Below, one piece after another: positions 53,685-63,252 of a stretch of 64,000 bases of DNA. The position numbers and the translations under genes are program-made. The stretch is from positions 1 to 64,000 of the forward strand of contig JANFNE010000011.1 in assembly GCA_024867545.1 (NCBI GenBank). The letters are read 5' to 3'. The DNA is from Phytopythium helicoides. Its lineage: Eukaryota > Oomycota > Peronosporomycetes > Pythiales > Pythiaceae. Under the pieces are notes generated by a model that saw only the letters and a list, made by a program, of their open reading frames with translations, was not told the origin of the DNA and ran no database searches. How positions within the stretch are numbered: the stretch's first letter is position 1; each line of letters starts with the position of its first letter.

Positions 53685-55673
53685 TCAGTGGGCGGAGCCG
53701 TAGAAAATCTTGCCAGGGTTCATGATGTTCTTGGGGTCCAGCGCCTGCTTGATTGTGCGCATGACATCGAGGCTGTCGCCGTGCTCCATGATCAAGTAGT
53801 CCATCTTTCCGTTTCCGATCCCGTGCTCACCCGTGCAGGTACCTTCGTATCGAAGTGCACGCTTGACGAGGCGGTCCGAAAAGGCCTTTACCTTGCCCAT
53901 GTGCTCCTTGTCTGATGTGTTAAATGGAAGAAGAACGTGAAAGTTGCCATCACCAACGTGCCTACGAGTAGATCGATCATGCGTTTAGATGTCAGCGTAT
54001 CGATAAGGTAGGCCTGTCAAAAATTACGCACCCCACTATGTTGCCGTGCAATCCACACTCCTTCAGGTCTGCTTGAGTCTCGACGATCACGTCGGTCAGC
54101 TTCGAGAGCGGCACAGCAACATCCGTCGATAGAGCCCGGCTTCCTGGAAACTGATCCTGTGCGTAGAATAACGAAAAGTTACCCACTCCCTTCCTTGCAA
54201 ACAGTTCTTCAACGAACATAAGCTGCATACCGTTGTCGCCCACCACGCTGAATGTCGTCCAGTCCACAGCTTCTTGCGTTCATCCGGAGTCGTCGCGAGA
54301 GCAATGTCCTCAGCCTCAAAGTCCCGAGCAATCTCCTGGACGATCGCGCTCTGCTCCTCGATCTCATTCGGCGAACCGTGGTGCTCAATGATGAGCGACG
54401 GCTGAACCTTGTTGTTCAGCTTGGAGTAACGGTTGACGGCTCGAACCGCGTTCTCATCCATGAGCTCCATGCGAGCCACGGGAATGCCCATCTGCATGAC
54501 CGTGGCACACGTGTCGACAGCAGCCTGGATGGAGGGGAAGGAGCAAATCATGGTCTTCTCCGCCTCCGGGATACCGAACAGGCGAAGCTCCACCTGAAGT
54601 TATGAATGAGAAAACAATACCAAACTTCAAAACCTGATTAGAAACAAAGGTCTGCTCTAGTGGTACCTCTGTGATAACAGCCAGCGTGCCCTCAGACCCG
54701 ATCATGAGACGCGTGAGATCGTATCCAGCGGATGACTTGCGCGTCCTGCAAGAGGAGACGCATCATGCAGTCAGAGACATACATCGTTTAGCATGGTAGG
54801 GATTCAAGGCATTAATAAATACTTTGATCCTGTCTTGATGACTCGCCCATCGGGCATCACTGCTGTAAGAGCCATCACACAAGTCTTCATATTCCCGTAT
54901 CTGTACCGCAGTGCCGTCAGTTTCAAGTGCAATGCATGAATATTGGATATTGGGCTCAAATTTCTGCGTACCGCACAGTAGTCGTCCCGGATGCATTCGT
55001 GGCGATCATGCCTCCGATCGTGGCGTCCGCTCCTGGGTCAACTGGGAAGAAAAGTCCCGTCGCGCGCAGATCGGCGTTTAACTGCATACGAGTGACTCCT
55101 GCCTGGACTCTACAGCTCATATTCTCCGGTTGCACCTGCAATCCAGCGCAGTGTTGAGACTTTCAAACGACAGAAGTGCTTGACATCGCGCCGCTCACGT
55201 TCAGAATGCGATTCATGCCGCTCATATCAATCGACACACCGCCCAACTCGGCAGGAATCTGCCCTTCGATAGAAGACCCAGCGCCGAACGGGATGACTGG
55301 CGTGGCGCTCTCCGCACAGATTTTGATGACCTTGGCCACTTCCTCTGTTGACTCGACAAATGCAACAGCATCCGGCGCAGCAGGCGTGTGGTACGATTCA
55401 TCCTTCCCGTGTTGCTGCCACCAATCGCTTCGTCGTCAGCTTTGTTGAGATCCAGTTGCAGCATGAGAGATGCAGTCTTCAGCCCACCTCCAGGACGGCG
55501 CGTGCAGTCGACAGCCGCTCTCCGAGCAGCGAGCGAAGCGCCGCAAGCGTCTCGGGTGGTGGCGATCGACGTGCGGTCGACGCAAACCTCAGCGGCGATG
55601 CATGAAGCTGAGACGAGCCACGAGAGGAGCTCAGGGGCGTGAGGGCGCGAGGAAGAGCGGCGCGGCGCCACAT
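53685..55673 (-). CDS. FAD-linked D-lactate dehydrogenase, copy 3
   Basis: Eight exons: 55673-55488, 55414-55199, 55135-54972, 54900-54823, 54745-54667, 54593-54231, 54156-54032 and 53961-53685, 495 residues. The presequence ([19 protein letters not shown]) aligns with copy 1. The FAD loop ([15 protein letters not shown]), the [10 protein letters not shown] loop, [12 protein letters not shown] and the C-terminal [13 protein letters not shown] are intact. It has all seven introns, so it probably represents the ancestral structure. Copies 2 and 3 are in tandem; copy 1 faces them tail to tail with copy 2. Presumed role: mitochondrial oxidation of D-lactate, passing electrons to cytochrome c. Confidence 0.93.
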
Positions 55674-55983
55674 GATGAGCTGCTGACGTCGATGTGCGGT
55701 TTGAGGGAAACGGCGGAAACGAAGTACCGTAATATCACTGAAATTGCAACTTGAAGCGAGGTGTTGGGCGACAGAACAGTCTTCCCCACCTTGAAATCGC
55801 AACCGTGTCATCGCGTGTGCTTCAAGCAGGTTCAAGTCTGATGGCCAACTGACTGGTGAAGTGAGCAAAGAATGGCAAGATCACAGACCAATACATGGAA
55901 GCGACTGCTGTCTAGCCCTTTTCTCATTGTTGCTCTTGCCTCCCAGAGCTCTCGTCCGACGAAAAAGCTTTGCCGGAGGTAGC
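55674..55983. other. Divergent intergenic region (D-LDH3 / 175-residue protein)
   Basis: 310 bp. Both promoters lie here. TACTTCGTTTCCGCCG near the D-LDH3 side is weakly initiator-like. No gene seen. Confidence 0.35.
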
Positions 55984-56511
55984 ATGTCGCGAGTGGACGG
56001 CCACCTGGAAGAGCTGCCCCCGGCGATCAAGGTCGACAACAATTGGGTCGTGTGCCAGGCTGCCAAGCATCCGAACAACCACACGTGTATCACGCTGATC
56101 ACACCAAAGAAGGCCTGGAAGAAGAAGCTCGTCATCACGGCGGAGAACGTTTTCGGGTACAAGCTGAAGTGCGGAGACAAGTGGGGCGAGCCTATGGCTG
56201 GGCTCAACCAGGAAATGAAATTCAACATGGTTGACCTCGGTGAGAACTGCGGCCACCTTGCCATTCAGTTCGTCAAGGCCAAGACGTTCGGCATTATGAG
56301 CGATTACGGAACGCTCACGTTGCCCGACTCTCTGAGGGGCTACGTAGTCGCCTTCTTCTGGCCAGAGGATGCGCCGGGTGACCACTGGAACCATTTCATC
56401 AATATCCTCGAGCAAAGTCAGAACGCGACAGGAAAGCTTGCAGGTGTCTCGGGCAATGTCGTCAAAGTTGGCACGGATGCAGCTCAGTTCCTCGCGATGT
56501 TTGGGATTTGA
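55984..56511 (+). CDS. Uncharacterised 175-residue protein
   Basis: Single exon; ATG at 55984 in context AGCATGTCG. The frame is open a further 41 codons, but that part looks untranslated. The protein is compact and rich in aromatic residues (NNWVVC, DKWGEP, FFWPED, DHWNHF), with no signal peptide, membrane helix or low complexity. It reads like a globular beta-rich domain with a helical end (NHFINILEQSQ). I recognise no family or catalytic motif. Composition and position between housekeeping genes suggest a genuine gene. It converges on the giant glycine-rich gene, about 300 bp between the stops. Confidence 0.65.
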   Translation: MSRVDGHLEELPPAIKVDNNWVVCQAAKHPNNHTCITLITPKKAWKKKLVITAENVFGYKLKCGDKWGEPMAGLNQEMKFNMVDLGENCGHLAIQFVKAKTFGIMSDYGTLTLPDSLRGYVVAFFWPEDAPGDHWNHFINILEQSQNATGKLAGVSGNVVKVGTDAAQFLAMFGI

Positions 56512-56809
56512 TTGCATTACCCAGTGAATCCGGGGCACGTTCATCAGGTAAACTTTTCTCTTACATCTTCGAAAAAAAAAACGTTGTTGCGTGGGATTTC
56601 AATTCAAGGCTTAGTTTATCTTTTCAACGGCATGAGACCCGGGTTATATGCGTTGCTAGCGACTCAAAAATGCAAAGCATGAACATCTTGAAAAAGGTAT
56701 TTCACCGTGGACTTGTCATTTCAAACGGAGGGGCGGTAGTCGGCGAAGCGCTGCAGACACAGAAACAGGTTAGTCACCAACAATTGAGCGTAAGAAACAT
56801 GGTTACATA

Positions 56810-59800
56810 CTAGGGTGACTCCGGGGGAATGCTGGCGTCTGATAGACGGCGCTTCATGAGGCCGCGCCAGCCACGGCGACGACGATGCGTTTCTTGGAAG
56901 GCAATGTATCGCTCTACGATAGACGCCTGCCCAGCCTTGATGCCGAGGGCAATGAGCGGCAACAGGGGAAGGGGGCCAGCGAACCACGGAGCAAGCAAAC
57001 GGTTCGAGCGCAAAATGCAAGCGATGATGGCAATTCCAACACTCACCATCGATAGGGCATTCCAGACCGCATAACGTCGAGTGAACGTAGACGATGACAA
57101 TGCTAGTGAGATGATGCCCATGATTGGCGACAGCACAAGCGCGAGGGGAGGAATGAGGAGCACCGGGATGAGAATAGTCGCGCTGCAATCTTGATCCACT
57201 TCTCCGTCCGTCACACACTTCAGATTGACAACCATCGCAAATGTGATGGCTAAATCCACCATGAGTAGTGACATCAGCGAAATGCTGAGCATCCACAAAA
57301 GATTGAGTGAGCTACTACGTTGCACATTACGCGGAAGCAAGTGACGACGCAAGAATGACGCAATGACTTCTTTCTTTGGCCGGTCCGCAAGTCGATCTTC
57401 GAGTTCATCCGCACTAATAAGCACGCCAGGTATGGGTAGCGAAGCGTCAACGGGTCCCTGCCACCCTTCATAGTACTTTCGGCGCCGGCGGGGGCGAGCC
57501 TGATCCTTTGCCTTCTTCGTGTTTGCGGAGAATAGCAAACCTGGACTGTCACCCATGAGACGCGAGCTGCTGTTACCCATGTCCATTGAACCAGAGGTTG
57601 ACGTGCGAACTCGCAATGCCTCTTCTCTGATCCGACTAAATGACATCGCCGAAGCATTCGATGATGCTTTCGAACTGGGGCCAGAGGTTGCGCCAGCTCC
57701 GGCAGCAGAAGCCGCCCCAGCCGCTGTCGCGAGAACGTTGCTGTTAGATCCACGACGGCCGAGCCGAGGAGCACCGTGACTCCAAAGCGACATTTCATAT
57801 GGGAACGTATCCACTCCACCAAAGTTGCTGGTGCTAGGATTCCCATTGCCGCCACTGCCATTCTTGTACCCACGATCCACATCCATTGAAGAAGAAACAC
57901 CGGCGCTATTTCCATAGGGATCTCGAGGATTGTAGTATCCTGATCCGATTCCTCCTGTAGGATCTTTACCATAATACCGGCTAGAACCTGACTTGGTACG
58001 GCGATGCCCCGCACTAATTGGCTGGGGCATGCCAAGATCATTAGTCGCCCCAGCTGCACCGGTAGTCATAGCCGTTTCCTCTTGGATTGTCGTTAGAAAA
58101 ATCCCAAGCTTGAACTCATCCCCAATCTCAGCTTCATCCTGCACGTAGAATCGTCCAAGATAAATGCGAAGTCCGCCGAGTTTACTGGAGCTACCACTCA
58201 TTTTGCGCTCAAGGTACCGTGCAACCGGCACTAGAGATTCCACCAACTCATCGCGGTGCACAACACGTAGAAGCTCGTTCAGCTCGGCAACAAACTCGAC
58301 CCAGGGCTCATCGATAAAAGCTGTCAACTCCGGGCATTGGGGAATTGCGCGCACGAGCAGGTCATTCGGATCCAAATAAAATGGAGAGAAATACGTGCCT
58401 GTGCCAGCAAACGGCAGCACGATCGGGAGTGAGGGCTTGCCAATTTTGGTCGTTGGAACACACACTGATTGTGAGCTCTCTTTGTGAAGTAGTTCGAGGT
58501 AAACAAGAGAGTAGTCTGCACAGTAGCCGAGTTTGACAGCATTCAGTAGCCAGCGCGCGCGAGGGCCCTTCATGCACGCATGGTTATACCTAGCGACCAA
58601 ACGCTTCAACGCATTTACTCGCAGATGACGAAGAAGTAAAGTCACATGAGAAGTAAGCGGATAGCACAACACTGATACGATTGATCGAAGAAACTGACCC
58701 CCGCTTGCACAAGCTCCTCCCGAGCCCCAGGACAAAGCATCGTTGATATCTTCTGCAAGTTGCTGAAATTCTTCGTCGTAGAGCACTTGCTTCATTGATG
58801 GAGGTACAGTCGTTCGTAGCCGAAGTGGCGAGTCGCTGTCATTCGAACCAGACAAGTACAAACGAGCCATATGTTCAGGCAGATCGCGCTCGACAAGCTT
58901 GGGATAGCGCACTCGTGGCCAATAGAAGCAGCGAAAGATCGATCGAAAGCGACTCCTCTGGGACACAGCAGACGACAAAAGATGCTGGCGCTCGCCCTTT
59001 GATACACGCACCGTGTACGAAGGCTCTTTCCGGCTTCGACAAGCATAACCAACCAGAATAAAGAATGTCATGATACTCAGCAGCACAAGCGCAAAGCCAA
59101 ACTCTCCGCCGCACGCCTCGAGAAGCTGTTGTAGAGGTGAGACACAGTTGTAGCCCGAATATCCTGGGTCGCAGGTCCAATCACAATCTGCATTGATTTC
59201 CCCAGCGCTGGTGTAGTGTGCGTTGATAGGCGCGTTTGAGCACGGCAAACATTCCTCACTGTTGCTCTCGCTCTTGTACGTCCCGACAGGGCAGATCCTG
59301 CAGAAAAGACCACCCGAACCTGGAGGGCAGGGAAAACCGAAAAATGTGCCGCTAGATGCCGCTGGGATGCTAGACACTGGATTCACTCCAGCACCAGGGC
59401 TAGCATCGCTCGTACTTGCAATCCCTGCTGATGTAGCTCCGCCAGCAACAGTGTAATTTCCTTCAAACCCCCTCGTGCATTCATCAAAGTCGCTCAGTTC
59501 GCAACCCACAAGCTGCAAACGTCCGCCACCACCTCCGCCACCACATAACGTAGGAGTGATACTTGAGATCTCCTGAACAGGCTCGGGTTCAGGCTGAGGT
59601 AGCATTCGAGCAGCTTCGGTCTGGCTAACAATTGTAACCACTGCTTCCGTACATTCGGATCCCCCGCCGACAGCGCTGATACGACCATCGCCTCGAAGAT
59701 ATTGGGAAATCGATAAGCCAAGGAAACCGCCAGATCCGCCGCCAGCACCACTGGTTCCACCGTCTCCATTACAATGAACTTCACCATTTAGCAGCAAGCC

Positions 59801-62359
59801 AGTTGCTCCGAGCATGACAACACCACCACCATTGCCACCACTCACGCACCCACCTCCTGACCCAAGCATTCCGATGCCAGAGCGAGTGCCGTACGATAAT
59901 CCACCAGATGCATAGTCTCCCTTCGTGTTCACAGAGCTGGAATCTGCTCCACGACCACCGTACCCTGCACCACCTCCAATAGACCCCACACAAGTGCCGC
60001 TTCCTGGACCTTGGTTGGCAAGCTCGCCTTTTCCATTGGAGGACACAACAGACAATGGTGACACCTGAATTACATCAGTTGCGCACAACAAAACTGCTCC
60101 GCCGTGCACCAGTGCGGGTCGTTCGACTAATGGAGGTGGCTGGTCTTGGTTTGTCGTCAGAGATTGGCGAAGTTGTTGGGATGGCGTCTGTTGACCAACA
60201 TAGATGGAGTCCCGAGCGTGCAGAAGAATTGTGAAATTGGCAAATGATGCTGATAAAGGATCGTAGCTCAAGCGCTTCCACTCTTGCTGCTTGCAGCGCC
60301 GGAATGTGGATTTAATTGATGCGCTGTTTCGAGCGTCAATTTTGCCGCTGATAGTGATCGATTGAGCCGATGATGCCCACAACCCGCCAACTATTGTGTT
60401 TCCGCTGAGCACAATATCGCCGTCGCTCTCTAATGACAAGGATTTGCTTATCCCCGTGACAGCAATGTCTTCCGCGACACTGAGAGCGCTTGAGATGTTG
60501 GCGTCCAAGTGCACATATTGCTCTGTTTTAATGTAGCAGCTGATTTCAAACCGGAGGAGAGTGGATGCATCCATCGCAACTGACCGAGCCTTCATCTCCA
60601 TGACTCCCGTCGGCAGAATGATGCTAGACCTGTCAGCAACCAAGACATCTTGTGCCCGTACCATGAGTTTTCCAGGTATTGAGGCTGGCGTGACTTTGGA
60701 TTGAGTCAGCTGTGGTTGGCTAAACAACGCATCCACCAACAGGGATCCGTTCGTGATACTGATGTCGCCGTTTTCAAGACGCAATTCACTGGCAGATATA
60801 ATGGCTCCATCCATTACAGCAAGCAAATCGACATTTGGCTGGTTTTTCAGCACTTCGATACTTGTAACAGCGCCGGCTACACTGGGTCGAGATGGGTCTT
60901 TCCCACAGTCAATATGCGCGCAGTGACGACGCTTATCTTGGATAATGAGTTGTGACTCGTGCTTTCCATCAGCTCGTTGAACAACTTGAAAGTATGTGCC
61001 GGTGGCACCGGCAAGCGCTGCGATTTGCGCGGGAGCAAGACGCTCCGTAACTCCTTTCTCCGCATGATCAATCTCAAGAACGCCTCCGGTTGTATCTACC
61101 GCCTCAATATCGAGTTGACTCGACATGTAAGCAATCTGGACGCGACCGCCTCCACCAGCAGGGTAGCATTGGTGAATACCATTTTTGGCTGCCTTAGGTG
61201 TGCAATAAGCGTTGCCTCCTCGAACCTCGACAGAGCCAGACATGGACAACGCAGCCGCAGTTATAAACACACTGCCACCCGATCCGCCGCTAATACCTTC
61301 GACTGCGTTGTCCCCATTCGCCTTGATAACAGCTCCGTCCATCACGACGACATCTTTCGAAGCTTCGATCTTGATTCTCCCACCTCCGCGAACGGCTTCC
61401 AAATAACCTGATCCATTCAGCGCGATACTTCCACTACCAAGCAAAAAACGCGCAGCAGCTACACTTGGGTCTCTTTCGCCCCCAACGTCAACGGGTGGTA
61501 TCAATTCGTTCAATGACTGCAGCTCCGATTTCCAGAATTGGTCCAATTGCCACGCCAAACTTGCATTGCGTAGCAGAACGTCGCGCAACGTCTCTGCATT
61601 GTCGGCGTCTGACGCCGTCGAGGAGAGGGAAGTGTCTGTCGCTAACGCGGTTGGCAGCTCAGCATTTCTAGCAATTGACAAGTCGGAGCTAATCGTTGCT
61701 GTCTGCGGGCGTACATCAAAGTAGCCATGCATGGTCTGCTCTGTCATCATGGTCGAATTGAGGACCAGTCGCCGACCGCCACTACCTCCGTTGCTAGCGC
61801 CGAACTCCGCCGAACCAGTGAACATCCCGAGCACATTCCGAAACTGCCCACTATAGGCTGCAGATATCTCTGCGCGTTGCCCAATTCGCACGAATGACGC
61901 GTCGATGTTTAGCGCGCTGGCGCGCAGCACGGCGTCTGACTCGATCAGCACCATCTTGCCTGCCGAAATCTCCAGAGCGCAGTTATCGCCGTCGAGCTCC
62001 ACCACCACTCGCGGTCCAAAGCTGAGGTCACCTGCAACATTCCACCGACAGCTCCAATCGACCGCTGACGGCGGGACGCCCTCCGGCGACTCTTCCTGCC
62101 CAACATCTTGCCCACCAACCTCATCAACCCCAGAAGCTGACGACGCCGCCGACCCGTTCGATGCGCCAGCATCCACCGGAAGAGGTCCACACGTGAACCG
62201 CATCGACCGCGCGAACGTGCAGGAGGAAGTGCTTGCATTCCACGCGCAGAAGTCGAGGAACTCGCTGCAGTGCGGCGCGGTCGCTGCCATATCCGCGGCC
62301 GCCACCGCCGCCACCAACGAGGCGACCGCCACCGCCTCTCGCCGCCGAAGAAGCCCCAT
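56810..62359 (-). CDS. Giant glycine-rich cell-surface membrane protein, plant DUF8003-like
   Basis: Single exon, 1849 residues. The first 1000 residues are Gly/Ser-rich repetitive beta strands (GGGRIKIEASKDV, GGSGGSVFITAAAL), like a right-handed beta-helix. A small cysteine-rich EGF-like segment (LFCRICPVGTYK...CLPCS) precedes a membrane helix (FALVLLSIMTFFILVGYAC). The cytosolic domain (VLCYPL, YNHACMKGPRARWLL, LPIVLPFAGTGTYFSPF) lines up in order with the plant 1400-residue glycine-rich DUF8003 proteins, as I remember them. Four helices end the protein. It probably acts at the cell surface or endomembranes; the role is unknown. The N-terminus is uncertain. The chosen ATG gives a weak signal peptide, while another frame upstream (ALLVIAALLLAAVHTAAAQ) encodes a better one without a clean splice into this frame. 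Confidence 0.8.
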   Translation of the reverse strand: MGLLRRREAVAVASLVAAVAAADMAATAPHCSEFLDFCAWNASTSSCTFARSMRFTCGPLPVDAGASNGSAASSASGVDEVGGQDVGQEESPEGVPPSAVDWSCRWNVAGDLSFGPRVVVELDGDNCALEISAGKMVLIESDAVLRASALNIDASFVRIGQRAEISAAYSGQFRNVLGMFTGSAEFGASNGGSGGRRLVLNSTMMTEQTMHGYFDVRPQTATISSDLSIARNAELPTALATDTSLSSTASDADNAETLRDVLLRNASLAWQLDQFWKSELQSLNELIPPVDVGGERDPSVAAARFLLGSGSIALNGSGYLEAVRGGGRIKIEASKDVVVMDGAVIKANGDNAVEGISGGSGGSVFITAAALSMSGSVEVRGGNAYCTPKAAKNGIHQCYPAGGGGRVQIAYMSSQLDIEAVDTTGGVLEIDHAEKGVTERLAPAQIAALAGATGTYFQVVQRADGKHESQLIIQDKRRHCAHIDCGKDPSRPSVAGAVTSIEVLKNQPNVDLLAVMDGAIISASELRLENGDISITNGSLLVDALFSQPQLTQSKVTPASIPGKLMVRAQDVLVADRSSIILPTGVMEMKARSVAMDASTLLRFEISCYIKTEQYVHLDANISSALSVAEDIAVTGISKSLSLESDGDIVLSGNTIVGGLWASSAQSITISGKIDARNSASIKSTFRRCKQQEWKRLSYDPLSASFANFTILLHARDSIYVGQQTPSQQLRQSLTTNQDQPPPLVERPALVHGGAVLLCATDVIQVSPLSVVSSNGKGELANQGPGSGTCVGSIGGGAGYGGRGADSSSVNTKGDYASGGLSYGTRSGIGMLGSGGGCVSGGNGGGVVMLGATGLLLNGEVHCNGDGGTSGAGGGSGGFLGLSISQYLRGDGRISAVGGGSECTEAVVTIVSQTEAARMLPQPEPEPVQEISSITPTLCGGGGGGGRLQLVGCELSDFDECTRGFEGNYTVAGGATSAGIASTSDASPGAGVNPVSSIPAASSGTFFGFPCPPGSGGLFCRICPVGTYKSESNSEECLPCSNAPINAHYTSAGEINADCDWTCDPGYSGYNCVSPLQQLLEACGGEFGFALVLLSIMTFFILVGYACRSRKEPSYTVRVSKGERQHLLSSAVSQRSRFRSIFRCFYWPRVRYPKLVERDLPEHMARLYLSGSNDSDSPLRLRTTVPPSMKQVLYDEEFQQLAEDINDALSWGSGGACASGGQFLRSIVSVLCYPLTSHVTLLLRHLRVNALKRLVARYNHACMKGPRARWLLNAVKLGYCADYSLVYLELLHKESSQSVCVPTTKIGKPSLPIVLPFAGTGTYFSPFYLDPNDLLVRAIPQCPELTAFIDEPWVEFVAELNELLRVVHRDELVESLVPVARYLERKMSGSSSKLGGLRIYLGRFYVQDEAEIGDEFKLGIFLTTIQEETAMTTGAAGATNDLGMPQPISAGHRRTKSGSSRYYGKDPTGGIGSGYYNPRDPYGNSAGVSSSMDVDRGYKNGSGGNGNPSTSNFGGVDTFPYEMSLWSHGAPRLGRRGSNSNVLATAAGAASAAGAGATSGPSSKASSNASAMSFSRIREEALRVRTSTSGSMDMGNSSSRLMGDSPGLLFSANTKKAKDQARPRRRRKYYEGWQGPVDASLPIPGVLISADELEDRLADRPKKEVIASFLRRHLLPRNVQRSSSLNLLWMLSISLMSLLMVDLAITFAMVVNLKCVTDGEVDQDCSATILIPVLLIPPLALVLSPIMGIISLALSSSTFTRRYAVWNALSMVSVGIAIIACILRSNRLLAPWFAGPLPLLPLIALGIKAGQASIVERYIAFQETHRRRRGWRGLMKRRLSDASIPPESP

Positions 62360-62709
62360 GTGCGCCGCGCAGAGCCCTCGGATGACTGCGCAGCCGCCGT
62401 GTGCACCGCCGCGAGCAACAGAGCGGCGATGACCAGCAGAGCGCGGCGAGATCCGCGCGCCTTGCCCGCCTGTCTCTTCCGTGCGGGTAAGCTACGTTGT
62501 GGCGGAAGGAAATCAGCGCCACGCAGATCCGCACGCGCACTGATAGGCTGCATGAAGATAGCGATGTGATTGGCGGATTTATAGTAAATCTGCCGCTGAT
62601 TGGTTGAAAGATGCTTTCGTGTATGCCACATTGTGGCTACCGAGAAGTCATTCGTTCAAGATGGCAGGCACGGCAAACGGCATTCTGGAAGCCACCAAGC
62701 GAACGCCTC
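62360..62709. other. Divergent intergenic region with initiator and upstream ATG for DIB1
   Basis: 350 bp. TCATTCGTTC at 62648-62657 is an initiator-like site about 55 bases before the DIB1 start. An out-of-frame ATG at 62661 begins a 36-codon frame that overlaps the DIB1 start and ends at 62771. The left half overlaps the possible missing 5' end of the glycine-rich gene. Confidence 0.45.
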
Positions 62710-63138
62710 ATGTCGTACTTGCTGCCGCACCTCGAGTCGGGCTGGGCGGTGGACCAGGCCATCCTGAATGAGGGTGACCGCGTGGTGGTCATCCGCTTCG
62801 GCCACGACCACGACCCGACGTGCATGCAGATGGACGAGGTGCTGTGCGGCGTGGCCGAGGACGTCAAGAACTTTGCCGTCATCTACGTCGTCGACATCAC
62901 CGAGGTGCCCGACTTCAACACCATGTACGAGCTCTACGACCCGTGCACCGTCATGTTTTTCTTCCGCAACAAGCACATCATGATCGATCTGGGCACGGGC
63001 AACAACAACAAGATCAACTGGGCGTTCAACAGCAAGAGCGAGATGATCGACATCATCGAGACCGTCTACCGCGGCGCGCGCAAGGGCCGCGGTCTTGTCA
63101 TCTCGCCCAAGGACTACTCAACCAAGTACCGGTACTAG
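62710..63138 (+). CDS. TXNL4A: U5 snRNP protein DIB1/TXNL4A (thioredoxin-like)
   Basis: Single exon, 142 residues, exactly the length of human TXNL4A/yeast-type Dib1. MSYLLPHL at the start, VVIRFGHD, DITEVPDFNTMYELYDP, TVMFFFRNKHIM and the C-terminal STKYRY are near-invariant in the family. It is a thioredoxin-fold subunit of the U4/U6.U5 tri-snRNP that holds back spliceosome activation. It lacks the thioredoxin CxxC. The upstream 33 codons in frame are not part of the protein, because all homologues start at MSY. The intronless gene fits the small, highly expressed class. It converges on NME7, 114 bp apart. Confidence 0.97.
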   Translation: MSYLLPHLESGWAVDQAILNEGDRVVVIRFGHDHDPTCMQMDEVLCGVAEDVKNFAVIYVVDITEVPDFNTMYELYDPCTVMFFFRNKHIMIDLGTGNNNKINWAFNSKSEMIDIIETVYRGARKGRGLVISPKDYSTKYRY

Positions 63139-63252
63139 AAGTGCGCGCATTGCTGGTGTAGGTGCCATCAAGAGGTCATGCAAATCAATTCATGCACGTG
63201 AACAGACGCGATTGACTGCCTTAGTTTCATCGTCAATTCTGTCCCGCTGATT

